Below, piece after piece: positions 25,734 to 34,236 of a stretch of DNA of 64,000 bases; within the stretch, counting starts at the first letter, position 1, and every line of letters starts with the position of its first letter. A model generated the notes under the pieces. That model was not told where the DNA came from, made no database searches, and saw nothing but the letters and a program-made list of their open reading frames with translations. The stretch comes from Thermoplasmata archaeon (lineage in GTDB: Archaea > Thermoplasmatota > Thermoplasmata > Thermoplasmatales > Thermoplasmataceae). Position numbers and translations under genes: made by a program. The stretch covers positions 12,871 to 76,870 of the forward strand of contig JAJYVJ010000002.1 in NCBI GenBank assembly GCA_021792045.1, written 5' to 3'.

Positions 25734-28700
25734 TTGTCTAACTCCGCTTTGACTAAGAAAAATACGAAATTGATTAAGCGCCTGATAGGTGAGTTGCAAG
25801 CCGCATCGTCAATAGACGAGAACGCAATATATAAAGAGATAGCCGGTGCGATGCTTACATTTACATCTATAGAAGATAAGGGAAAGGCGGCTGTGCTTAC
25901 AGGTTACTTGAACGATGTATTCTCCCTCTTGAAGGAAAAATTTCACGATAAGTACCTCGCGATTGTCACGAACCTTTATTCGCTATCCTCATCCAATCCG
26001 TTGATCATTGCCAACATGATTGATGTTTTTGCCGAGCAGAAAAATTTCTCAGCTATAGTTGATCTGTTCAGCAAAAACTCTGAACTGGAAATAACACCCC
26101 ACATCATAGAGATTTTAAGGAATATGTGCGACAGTGCAAAGAACTGCTCCATGGCTGCATCCCTTATATCCGCCAGGGGAATTTACGATGGGTTAATACT
26201 GGAAAAATGTTCTCAGTTCTGTAAATCAAAGGTTTTGGAAGATGTGCTGAGAAGCTATTCCGCCGTTAAAGAAGACAGGACAAGATTATTGGTGTTAAAA
26301 TTTTTCTGGGATAAACTCGATGACGCTAAGCCCAAGCTAGATCTCATAGAACTCTTGCTTTCAGCAAATTCCGAGGATCTTGAATCCTACATAAAGTCTT
26401 TTCCTCTGGAGCAGCTTAGAACGCAAGAAGAATGCGAACAAGCATCTCAGGTTTTTAAACGGTCCGGGGACACCGAGATTCTTGAAAGTGTGATCAACAA
26501 ATGCTTACTCATTTCCCCTGACAATGCCATGATTTTGAAGGCAGACGCCGGTATTAAATACGCTAAAGGGGAAAGAAATAAAGCTCTAAAAATTTACAGG
26601 CAGATTCTTAAATCAGCTCCAAAGGATCAGGAAGTCCTTCAGAACGTAATAGACATAACATTCAGTGAGGGGCTGTACAGGGAATGTCTCAGTTTGATTG
26701 ATAATACAGACATATTGCAGATAAAGGAGAATAATAAAATCACCGCCATAGAATGTAAAATCAACCTGCTGGAATTTCAGGACGCCTTACATAATCTTGA
26801 ATCTGCCCTTGCGGCTTCACCTGATAATTTGAAGCTTCTCACCTTAAAATTGGACGTTTCAGAAAAGATTGGAAGAATTCTGGAAAGCTACGAAACAGCA
26901 AGGAGAATCGTTGAGCTCGATCCTGCAAATGTCTCCGCAATCAACTATTTGTGCAAATATTACGTCGATCGGAGAGAATTCGAAAAACTGGCGGAGCTTC
27001 TTGGATCAATAGATAATATTCCAGGAAATTTCCGTGCATTCTATGCGGGTTCTCTTATATTCGAAAACAAAATAAAAGAGGCAATTAAGGTTACGCAGGG
27101 CGACCCTGAATTATTGCTTGATGGATTTGTACTCGACGCAATATATGCCAAAGTAACAGATTCTGTTTCCCTTAATCAGCTTTCTGAGATAAGTAGTAAA
27201 CTGGACGGCGGTGCACCGGAGTTTAAGCTCTTAGTTGATGCGCTCTATGGCCGCCCCGTAAGGTACGTCAATCGTGAGGACATGGCGATGCATACATCGT
27301 CATCAGCAGTTATGTACGTTATAATAAATTCATATTATGAAGACAATGTCGGAGTCCCAACTGACATAGTAAAAAGGCTTGCGCTTCCTGAATTTGAAAA
27401 ATTGTATTCCGTGCAGAAGAGCATCAAGGAAATCAGAAATGGGATGAAACCAGAGACTCTATTTGATCTTTCCGATTTGGGGTATCCGGTTTGCAATGTC
27501 CTTCTGGATATGGGTATGACGGGCCAATGTGAACAGCTCTTTTCCAGTGTAAGGTCCGATAAGAATAATGTGCACTATATGTATGTTTCTGCCAGAATCC
27601 TTGCTGCAAAAAAACAAATTGGCGAGGCAGAAAGGATTCTAACCAACCTTAGACAGATTATCGATAGTTTAAAATTCTCAAAGATTCTTCTACTTTTGGA
27701 CATTGAAAAAGGGGCCAAAGATGAATTTTACAAGACCCTTGCCGACATGAAAAAGGAAGGAGGTATTGTAGATAACGACATTGAAGCAATCCGAAAAGCT
27801 ATAGAGCAGGCAAATCGCTGGGATTTCGCTGAAGTTGTGATCGGTCTCTTCGGATCCGAAGTGTCGGAGTCCCCTGCTATTCTGAGAATGAACAGGGATT
27901 TTTCGCTTCACTCTAATGAGCTTGAAAAAGCTCTGGAACTTTCGGGAAAGATCATGTCATCCGAGAATTTTTCTCCAGACGATTTAAAAATACATGTCAG
28001 CCTGATGGAGACTGCGTACAACACCAAAGATATATTGAAATTGCTGGAGAATATTGAGAAAAAACATAACGATCCGGAGATAGAAGCTATAATCGGGGAC
28101 CTATATTATAAAGATAAGCTGTTCAGCAAAGCTTATCTGTACTACTCAAAGGCGAAGGATCTTGGCTACGATATGAGTCGGTCCAGGAACTTCGCTGAGG
28201 TTCTGTTGGAGATGAAAAAATATGACGAAGCGTTAGCAATTTTGCAAATCTGTCAGGATTCACTTTTGCTTTCGCGGCTATATTATGAAACCTCAAACAT
28301 CTCTGGAATAATACAGTTGATTCAAAAACTTCGGCCGACAGACAATAATTTTGGTGAGGTAATGGATTTTATAGTCGAGAATTTCTGGAGCAACCCTGAA
28401 GTCCGTTATGAGCTGATAAAATACTACATAGACGGGGAATATGACATTCTCGGGTCAAAGATCGTAAGAAAATGTCTTAGCGTAGACGATATAAAGACTG
28501 CGCTCGGAATTGCGAAGGACCTGTATGGTAAGCAACCAACAAATGAAAATGCGATTCTTTATTCTCACGCGCTTTACTCATCAGGAGAGAAGAATGAGGC
28601 AAAGCGAGTTCTAACAAAAGCGTTGAAGAAAACTCAGGAAGGGAAACCTAGGATCAATATCCTAAGATCGCTATACTCTTTCCTGCACGAAGATCGTGAC

Positions 28701-29414
28701 ACTGATTCTATACTCTCTCTTTACTGGGAAAACCCGGACAGTGTAGATGTTGAAATACTGAAGATTGTCATAGACAGTTACATGAGCGCTGGCATGGTTA
28801 GCGAAGCAGAAGGTTTAGCGGACAGGTTTTATGAATCTATACTGGACAGAGGTACGTACTCAGATATAAAGGCGAATATAAGCAAGAGGAAGGAACTTAT
28901 AGAAACCGTTGGATATGTGACTAAAGTTCTAAAAGAGGAGTATGTTCAGAAGAAGAAGTTTAGCTCAAACGAAGAATTTTATACTGCAGATGTACCGATA
29001 GAGAAGATAGCAGAAGTGAAGAAATTTCTCAGGAAAAAACCGGAAATTGGAGAGTTAAGTACTGAAAATCTGGAGTCACTTTCAGCTGAAATTATACACA
29101 AACTGGTTAGGAATGAAAATCTTAAGGAACTTCCGGATCTCACAATCTATCTCATATACCACTATATGGAAGGTGGCGATCCAATACTTGCAAAGAATCT
29201 CTATTTCTACATAAAAGACGTTGCCCAGCAGCAAAGGATCCCAGTTGTTGACGATGCGGAACTTAAGAAACTCACCAAGATTGCGATGAAGAAATATATA
29301 CCATTGAATCCGATTATGATGTCCTCGGAGCTGGGCACAGGGATATCAAAAGCCATGGATATTATTACCTTGATACGCTATCTCTCAGAAATTGGCAACG
29401 GAAGTGAAGAATGA
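25734..29414 (+). CDS. Large TPR-like repeat protein, 1226 residues
   Basis: The longest gene in the window. It has no signal peptide and no long hydrophobic helix. From about residue 240 to 420 and again from 760 to 1000 it shows alpha-helical repeats of the TPR/SEL1 style (NALKIYRQILKSAPKDQEVLQN, KLFSKAYLYYSKAKDLGYD, EAKRVLTKALKKTQEGKPR), so a helical superhelix for protein binding is likely. The first 230 residues look like helical solenoid but are more degenerate. No enzymatic motif is seen. The start is a TTG and the stop touches the next gene, a site-2-protease-like membrane protein, with no spacer. I know no characterised family of this length; function is unknown. Confidence 0.78.
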   Translation: MSNSALTKKNTKLIKRLIGELQAASSIDENAIYKEIAGAMLTFTSIEDKGKAAVLTGYLNDVFSLLKEKFHDKYLAIVTNLYSLSSSNPLIIANMIDVFAEQKNFSAIVDLFSKNSELEITPHIIEILRNMCDSAKNCSMAASLISARGIYDGLILEKCSQFCKSKVLEDVLRSYSAVKEDRTRLLVLKFFWDKLDDAKPKLDLIELLLSANSEDLESYIKSFPLEQLRTQEECEQASQVFKRSGDTEILESVINKCLLISPDNAMILKADAGIKYAKGERNKALKIYRQILKSAPKDQEVLQNVIDITFSEGLYRECLSLIDNTDILQIKENNKITAIECKINLLEFQDALHNLESALAASPDNLKLLTLKLDVSEKIGRILESYETARRIVELDPANVSAINYLCKYYVDRREFEKLAELLGSIDNIPGNFRAFYAGSLIFENKIKEAIKVTQGDPELLLDGFVLDAIYAKVTDSVSLNQLSEISSKLDGGAPEFKLLVDALYGRPVRYVNREDMAMHTSSSAVMYVIINSYYEDNVGVPTDIVKRLALPEFEKLYSVQKSIKEIRNGMKPETLFDLSDLGYPVCNVLLDMGMTGQCEQLFSSVRSDKNNVHYMYVSARILAAKKQIGEAERILTNLRQIIDSLKFSKILLLLDIEKGAKDEFYKTLADMKKEGGIVDNDIEAIRKAIEQANRWDFAEVVIGLFGSEVSESPAILRMNRDFSLHSNELEKALELSGKIMSSENFSPDDLKIHVSLMETAYNTKDILKLLENIEKKHNDPEIEAIIGDLYYKDKLFSKAYLYYSKAKDLGYDMSRSRNFAEVLLEMKKYDEALAILQICQDSLLLSRLYYETSNISGIIQLIQKLRPTDNNFGEVMDFIVENFWSNPEVRYELIKYYIDGEYDILGSKIVRKCLSVDDIKTALGIAKDLYGKQPTNENAILYSHALYSSGEKNEAKRVLTKALKKTQEGKPRINILRSLYSFLHEDRDTDSILSLYWENPDSVDVEILKIVIDSYMSAGMVSEAEGLADRFYESILDRGTYSDIKANISKRKELIETVGYVTKVLKEEYVQKKKFSSNEEFYTADVPIEKIAEVKKFLRKKPEIGELSTENLESLSAEIIHKLVRNENLKELPDLTIYLIYHYMEGGDPILAKNLYFYIKDVAQQQRIPVVDDAELKKLTKIAMKKYIPLNPIMMSSELGTGISKAMDIITLIRYLSEIGNGSEE

Positions 29415-30023
29415 TTGCGCTATGAAGCGGATTCCACAAAAAAGGAAATAGAAGACCTGGGCATCGCTGTTCTCGCTCTCACATTCGCATTCACGGTTTC
29501 GTCGTATGCCGATTATAGGTATCATCCACCTGCAGGTATCGCAATTACCATACTAGTTTACAGCTTCATTGCGGTGATCGTTGCTATGCTGTTCCATGAA
29601 CTTGCTCACCGGCAGGTTGCCAGAAAATATGGCGGTTACGCCAGGTTCAAACTGTGGCCGATAGGTGTTCTCATTTCAGTTATAATATCTATGCTTGGTT
29701 TTGTTATAGCAGTTACCGGAGCAGTAAACATCGGTGGAATATATGACAGAGAGAGAATGGGAAAAATAGCACTTGCTGGCCCCGCGTCTAACCTGGTTTT
29801 TGGGATAGTTTTCTTTATCCTTGCTATTGTGACTCCTGCGTATTTTCAGTTCTCAGCACTCTTTGTATTTCTCAGCAGAATAAACTTTTACATTGGGACA
29901 TTCAATATGATACCATTTGGTCCGCTGGATGGGGGAAAGGTTCTGGCATGGAACATGCGTAATTTTGCTGTAGTTTTCATAATATCTCTGTTTGGGGCGA
30001 TACTTTCATTTGTATACCTGTAG
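29415..30023 (+). CDS. Site-2-protease-like M50 membrane metalloprotease
   Basis: A 202-residue integral membrane protein with five or six hydrophobic segments. The zinc-binding HExxH lies at 61-65 (LFHELAH), and the third ligand motif is at 164-176 (NMIPFGPLDGGKV, with D172), as in S2P/M50 proteases and their archaeal homologues. No PDZ or CBS domain is attached, so it is a minimal core. Such enzymes cut substrate helices inside the membrane. The start is a TTG immediately after the TPR gene stop, giving zero spacer and probable translational coupling; the TPR protein could present or regulate substrates. Substrate unknown. Confidence 0.86.
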   Translation: MRYEADSTKKEIEDLGIAVLALTFAFTVSSYADYRYHPPAGIAITILVYSFIAVIVAMLFHELAHRQVARKYGGYARFKLWPIGVLISVIISMLGFVIAVTGAVNIGGIYDRERMGKIALAGPASNLVFGIVFFILAIVTPAYFQFSALFVFLSRINFYIGTFNMIPFGPLDGGKVLAWNMRNFAVVFIISLFGAILSFVYL

Positions 30024-30162
30024 AGATCATTTTATATTTTACAAAGCTGAAACGGAACCAAATGTTTTTCACCCCCACTCTACACGTAATTTCCTCGATA
30101 ATGTACCCTTGACCTATGGTTTTTGGAAGATATTTTCTCAATGATTACGATAATCCCCACAT

Positions 30163-30720
30163 ATGCGCCTCATTAAATTGGTTGATAGTATCATAATGCG
30201 GGAAATGTATACCGATGTCAAATGCGCAATATCAAACAATAGACCGCAGTTGGCTATTATTGCTCTTTTTGCGTACTCGGAAATGATTGGCGGGATATGG
30301 AGAATAGTACATGGTGAGGAAGAGAATGTTGTATTCGGGAAGGGTCAATCCAACAAGAATTTTGCATCATACATATCAATGTCCGGCAAAAAATACTCTG
30401 GAATTAACAGTAGGGAAATTTATAGAATAATTCGAGGTGGGCTTGTTCACAGATATTTGATAAGGGAAACAGCAACAGTGAAGATAAATCCTGATGATCC
30501 TATGAACAGGAATCCTGGCGTCCAGTCACAGGCCATAATCTTTCGCGGTTCAAAGATCGAGTTTGATATCAATGCTTATTTTCTGGATTTGAGGAAAAGC
30601 GTAACAGAACTGAGAAGGGACATTATCCGAAAAAATCTTGCAGATGTTACATTTGCAGAAGATATCGGTAAGTCAAACTATCTGGTGCTTGGCAAAAGAA
30701 GGGCCAAACCAGGTAATTGA
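30163..30720 (+). CDS. Helical protein with RxxxxH motif, function unknown
   Basis: A 185-residue protein. The first half is helical (YTDVKCAISNNRPQLAIIAL, FAYSEMIGGIWRIVHG), then a loop and the segment REIYRIIRGGLVHRYLI, in which R91 and H96 form an R-x4-H pattern in a setting (xIRxGLxHxY) like that of HEPN-type RNases and related HEPN domains. The second half (strands around VKINPDD and SQAIIFRGSKIEFD) suggests a small sheet before another helix. I do not recognise a named family. No partner nucleotidyltransferase is adjacent. The gene is followed by the zinc ribbon/aEF-1beta pair after 113 bases. Confidence 0.6.
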   Translation: MRLIKLVDSIIMREMYTDVKCAISNNRPQLAIIALFAYSEMIGGIWRIVHGEEENVVFGKGQSNKNFASYISMSGKKYSGINSREIYRIIRGGLVHRYLIRETATVKINPDDPMNRNPGVQSQAIIFRGSKIEFDINAYFLDLRKSVTELRRDIIRKNLADVTFAEDIGKSNYLVLGKRRAKPGN

Positions 30721-30833
30721 ACATTTGTTGTTAGCATTTAGTTCATCCGGGGAAGTTCTCGCAAGAGTTATATATTTTCCAAATATAAGCGCAGGTAAAC
30801 AATCATAACAAAATGTTGTTTTAAGTGGTAATA

Positions 30834-31001
30834 ATGCAAACAAAAGAAACTTGCACTTCATGCGGTGTTGGGCTCGTGGATAAGGGATATTCTATTTTCC
30901 TCTGCCCAAATTGTGGGAATGAACTGATAGGCAGATGTAAAGAATGCAGGGAACACTCTACAAAATATGTGTGCCCATCCTGTAATTTTGTTGGGCCGTA
31001 G
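30834..31001 (+). CDS. Small zinc-ribbon protein linked to translation (HVO_2753/COG2888-like)
   Basis: A 55-residue protein with four paired CxxC knuckles: CTSC, CPNC, CKEC and CPSC, enough for two zinc sites. It starts with the ATG at 30834 and ends nine bases before the aEF-1beta gene, the neighbourhood typical of the archaeal zinc-ribbon RNA-binding family COG2888, whose haloarchaeal member HVO_2753 binds two zinc ions. An RNA-binding or translation-associated role is inferred from that family and context. Confidence 0.87.
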   Translation: MQTKETCTSCGVGLVDKGYSIFLCPNCGNELIGRCKECREHSTKYVCPSCNFVGP

Positions 31002-31010
31002 GGGAATTTT

Positions 31011-31277
31011 ATGGGAGACGTAATGGTGGTATTGAAGGTCCTTCCAGAGGATTCCGATGTTGATATGTCAGATCTGGAAAATAAGATAAGGACAACTCTG
31101 AAGGAAGTATGCGAAGTAAACAGCGCTGAAATTCAGGAAGTGGCCTTTGGGCTCAAAGCAATAAGACTTCAGGTTATAGTACCTGATGAAGAGGGAAAGA
31201 TAGATCTTGTTGAATCACTGATCTCCAAGATAGATAAGGTTGGGCAGGTCGACACCGAAGAGGTCACCTTGGTCTGA
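31011..31277 (+). CDS. ef1b: Translation elongation factor aEF-1 beta
   Basis: An 88-residue protein equal to the C-terminal exchange domain of eukaryotic eEF1B-alpha. Visible blocks are MVVLKVLPEDSDVDM, EVAFGLKAIRLQVIVPDEEG and the end VGQVDTEEVTLV. It promotes GDP/GTP exchange on elongation factor 1A in the cytosol. The preceding zinc-ribbon gene ends nine bases before the ATG and the two are almost certainly co-transcribed. Confidence 0.92.
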   Translation: MGDVMVVLKVLPEDSDVDMSDLENKIRTTLKEVCEVNSAEIQEVAFGLKAIRLQVIVPDEEGKIDLVESLISKIDKVGQVDTEEVTLV

Positions 31278-31458
31278 CTACTCAATATTTTTGAGGAATC
31301 TTAGTCCTTCGGCCTATTGCATAAACATTTGGGTAAAGTTGTTATTTTTTATTGGTGATGTTGCGTTTAGAACTACATTATCATTACAAACAGAAAAAAT
31401 ATGCCCCATGGAATATAAAACCATTGGTCCATAATAGTGGACCAGGTGATAGAAACAC

Positions 31459-32547
31459 ATGATTCCTCTAGGTATTATTTTCTCTAATACGTTGATGATC
31501 GCTCTCTTCATCATCATGATGCTGTTCCTATTCGGACTGATAGTAATTGCAGTTTCCGGTAGGAAGGACAAAGATTCGACCGAGAGTGTGAATTTGAGGG
31601 CACTGGTCATAGTTCCATGCAGGGGGACGGATTACTCGCTTGAAGATAATTTACGTCGTCTATTAAGGCAGGATTATCAGAATTTCGAAATAATTGCTGT
31701 TGTTGATTCCTCTGATGATCCTGCTGTGAAATACCTAAAGAGCACTGGAATGGGTTATATAATATCCGACTTCGATTGCAGGAATTGCAGCGGGAAGGTT
31801 AAAGCCATTTCCACCGCTGTCCAGCGCTTTCAGGATGTTGACGTTTACGTTATCGCAGATTCTGATATCACGGTCGAAGAGACCTGGTTAAGCAGACTTA
31901 TGTCACCATTCGCACAACAGGATGTCGGCATCAGCACAACTTTCCCTTACTTTTTGCCGGTAGGTGGCTTCTGGTCGAAGGTAAAGCTTGTCTGGGGATT
32001 TGTAGGCCTAGGTATGATGGAATCAAAACTGACCAGGTTCGGATGGGGCGGATCCCTTGCTTTTAGGAAATCAATCATATCCGGAGACAATTTTAAATTT
32101 TTTTCCGAATTTGTTTCAGACGACATCGCGCTTACAAAACTTTGCAAAAAAGAGGGGAAGAGCATAGCTTACGTGGCAAATTCCCGGCCAATTATCAATT
32201 CCCCGGACGACTTTAGAACGTTCATGGAGTGGTCGAACAGGCAAACCTCGCTTTCGGTTTACGCTACAAGGAATGTTCTTTACTATGGCATTCTTATCTA
32301 TTCCGCAACACTGACCATCTTTACCCTGTCCATAGTGTTCTCGGTGTTACTGAATCCAGTTTTTTTAATATTCCTGATCCCGACAGCCATAAACGCAGTG
32401 AAAGCCATGAAAAGAGCCGGAAGAAACTATCCTACAACTTTCCTGGTTAGTATTTTCCTCCCATTTCTTTACATGTACAATCTTCTGCACGCCTTGAAGT
32501 CAAAGTCGATAAACTGGAGAGGCAGAGAATACTCTCTTAATAGATAA
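31459..32547 (+). CDS. Membrane glycosyltransferase, family 2/21-like
   Basis: A 362-residue processive-type GT-A enzyme. A membrane helix at residues 8-33 precedes the catalytic domain, which shows VIVPCRG, the first aspartates in AVVDSSDDP, the DxD-type motif in VIADSDITV, and the FVSDDIALTKL block. The (Q/R)xxxxW-like element appears as WSNRQTSLSVYA. Three more hydrophobic segments lie at about 278-300, 303-320 and 335-350. This layout is shared by ceramide glucosyltransferase-like and related lipid-glycosylating enzymes. Acceptor is probably a membrane lipid or lipid-linked glycan; donor sugar is unknown. Confidence 0.84.
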   Translation: MIPLGIIFSNTLMIALFIIMMLFLFGLIVIAVSGRKDKDSTESVNLRALVIVPCRGTDYSLEDNLRRLLRQDYQNFEIIAVVDSSDDPAVKYLKSTGMGYIISDFDCRNCSGKVKAISTAVQRFQDVDVYVIADSDITVEETWLSRLMSPFAQQDVGISTTFPYFLPVGGFWSKVKLVWGFVGLGMMESKLTRFGWGGSLAFRKSIISGDNFKFFSEFVSDDIALTKLCKKEGKSIAYVANSRPIINSPDDFRTFMEWSNRQTSLSVYATRNVLYYGILIYSATLTIFTLSIVFSVLLNPVFLIFLIPTAINAVKAMKRAGRNYPTTFLVSIFLPFLYMYNLLHALKSKSINWRGREYSLNR

Positions 32548-32585
32548 CAGGAGGCGGCACCTGAGCTCGCTTATAGGACCCAACA

Positions 32586-33287
32586 TTATCTCACTCTCTT
32601 TTTCGAGAACCATTCTTCTATGGTCTCATTTATCTTTAAAGTCCTCGTTTTAGGTGTTGGTGAAACTATATTCTTCTTTATCATATTCTTTAAGATTACG
32701 GCCCCGAGGAAACCACCTAGGTGGTATTCACGTTCAGAAACATCTCTGCAGCCGTATGCAAATATACGTCTTCCAAGTTCATAGAATCGAATATTGATTC
32801 CAAGTCTCTCCAGTTCTATGGTCCCGTTGTCGGTCAACCTGTAGGTCGGTTTCTTGGCATCGTCAACTACAATCCATGATCTCTGTAGTAAAGAGTGCAG
32901 GAGCTCAACTCCAAGTTTTCCGGCGAGATGATCGTAGCAGGTTCTTGCTTCGGAAAAATCGTGACTCTTTTCAGACTTTATATTTTTAGAGTCAAATATA
33001 GAATTTATTGATTTTGATCCAGCAAGATCGTCAAGCCATATAGAATAGCTCTCTAAAGGTTCTGGAATCAATGAATATCTTATTTCCCTTCCAGATCTGT
33101 GCGGGGAAACAAGGCCAACCGAATGGAGTTCTGAAAGATGTGTGGATACTTTCGATTGGGAGATTCCCGTCCTTTTTACTATAGAACCGACGTTGTGCGT
33201 TCCAGATGCCAAAACCTCAATGATCATTGTTCTTTCAGGATTGGAGAGAGCCCTCGCAATGTCGTTTTTAATAGATCTTTGTTTCAT
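32586..33287 (-). CDS. ArsR-type winged-helix regulator
   Basis: A 233-residue protein. Residues about 8-75 form an ArsR-style winged helix (DIARALSNPERTMIIEVL, then VGSIVKRTGISQSKVSTHLSELHSVGLV and the wing SGREIRYSLIP). The C-terminal two-thirds contain a second region resembling another winged-helix (LLHSLLQRSWIVVDDAKKPTYRLTDNGTIELERLGI) without metal-site cysteines. It is the archaeal HTH_20 with DUF-type extension layout. It diverges from the next HTH gene over 88 bases; one may regulate the other. Confidence 0.83.
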   Translation of the reverse strand: MKQRSIKNDIARALSNPERTMIIEVLASGTHNVGSIVKRTGISQSKVSTHLSELHSVGLVSPHRSGREIRYSLIPEPLESYSIWLDDLAGSKSINSIFDSKNIKSEKSHDFSEARTCYDHLAGKLGVELLHSLLQRSWIVVDDAKKPTYRLTDNGTIELERLGINIRFYELGRRIFAYGCRDVSEREYHLGGFLGAVILKNMIKKNIVSPTPKTRTLKINETIEEWFSKKRVR

Positions 33288-33374
33288 GTTTCACTTTTAG
33301 ACATATACGGCTGGACATATTATCTTTTTCTGATATTTCCTGCGCCTTAACTATGTCATGATCATAATGGTATT

Positions 33375-34019
33375 ATGGAAAAAATGAATCAAGAACTCAA
33401 TAATACCTTCGATAGAAAGGATCTGATGTACATAACGAAGAACCTTCTTACGATGGATGAAATAATTGAAAGATCAAAAGTTTCTCCTTCGAAAATCACC
33501 GAATGGATAGAGCGCGGGGAATTCCCGGAACCAACCTACGTGACTTCGAATGGTAAGAAATGGTATCCGAAGTACATAGTCATCCTCATCCAGCGAAGTA
33601 ATGAAAACGGTACTTCGCCAAAGGATGAATTCATAAACGACGCAAAGAAAGTAATAGACAAATCAAAGCTTGTCTACAGATTCGGCAGGGTAGAAGAGAC
33701 TAATGACAGTGATGATGAGCTGGAAAAAATGTGGACTGATTTCAGATCTGGACTGTACGGAGCGTGCCTCCGAGTACCTGATCCAAAGAACATACTGTCA
33801 AAAGGTGAACTTATAAGCAAGATACAGAAGATGCTTGAAAAACCAGACCTGTCTAACGCGTCATGGTGTGGTTCACTAGAAAAATGTGTGAATGAACTTG
33901 ATAAAGTTGAGGCTGAGTTCACCAGTTATGATCGCGTGCGATTTGGTGGACAGGTCTCAAGGGATATTTTTGTCACTGACGTAAAGAAGAAATATCCACA
34001 GATATTCAGAAAGAAATGA
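33375..34019 (+). CDS. Predicted DNA-binding protein with MerR/excisionase-like HTH
   Basis: A 214-residue protein. Residues 20-70 look like a helix-turn-helix with a wing (LLTMDEIIERSKVSPSKITE, then a WIERGEFPEP turn and a KWYPKYIVILIQRS helix), similar to AlpA/MerR-type proteins that read target sites. The rest is acidic and helical, with no enzymatic motif (DKSKLVYRFGRVEETNDSDDE, ISKIQKMLEKPDLSN). It begins at the ATG at 33375. I do not recognise the family beyond the HTH, and no phage or integrase gene is near to suggest an excisionase role. Confidence 0.6.
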   Translation: MEKMNQELNNTFDRKDLMYITKNLLTMDEIIERSKVSPSKITEWIERGEFPEPTYVTSNGKKWYPKYIVILIQRSNENGTSPKDEFINDAKKVIDKSKLVYRFGRVEETNDSDDELEKMWTDFRSGLYGACLRVPDPKNILSKGELISKIQKMLEKPDLSNASWCGSLEKCVNELDKVEAEFTSYDRVRFGGQVSRDIFVTDVKKKYPQIFRKK

Positions 34020-34210
34020 AGGCATAAAGGAAGGAACCCACCTTTTTCAAAATAACTTTTTGTCATCTAAAAATTATCGTCGAAATGAAATGCAATGCAA
34101 ATTTATCTGATTCCACCCTGCGTATCGATCTTTCGCTTTATCCTGACATATTCCTAAATCAACTTACAAATTTTAAGGGCATGGGGTGGAGATGCAAAAC
34201 ATAATGAGAA

Positions 34211-34216
34211 TATAAG
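34211..34216 (+). promoter_or_regulatory. Candidate TATA box for the phosphohexomutase
   Basis: TATAAG in an A-rich context sits 26 bases before the ATG at 34237. This spacing supports a leaderless transcript and hence the upstream of two possible ATG starts. Confidence 0.45.
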
Positions 34217-34236
34217 AGAAAAACGAAATTAAAATA

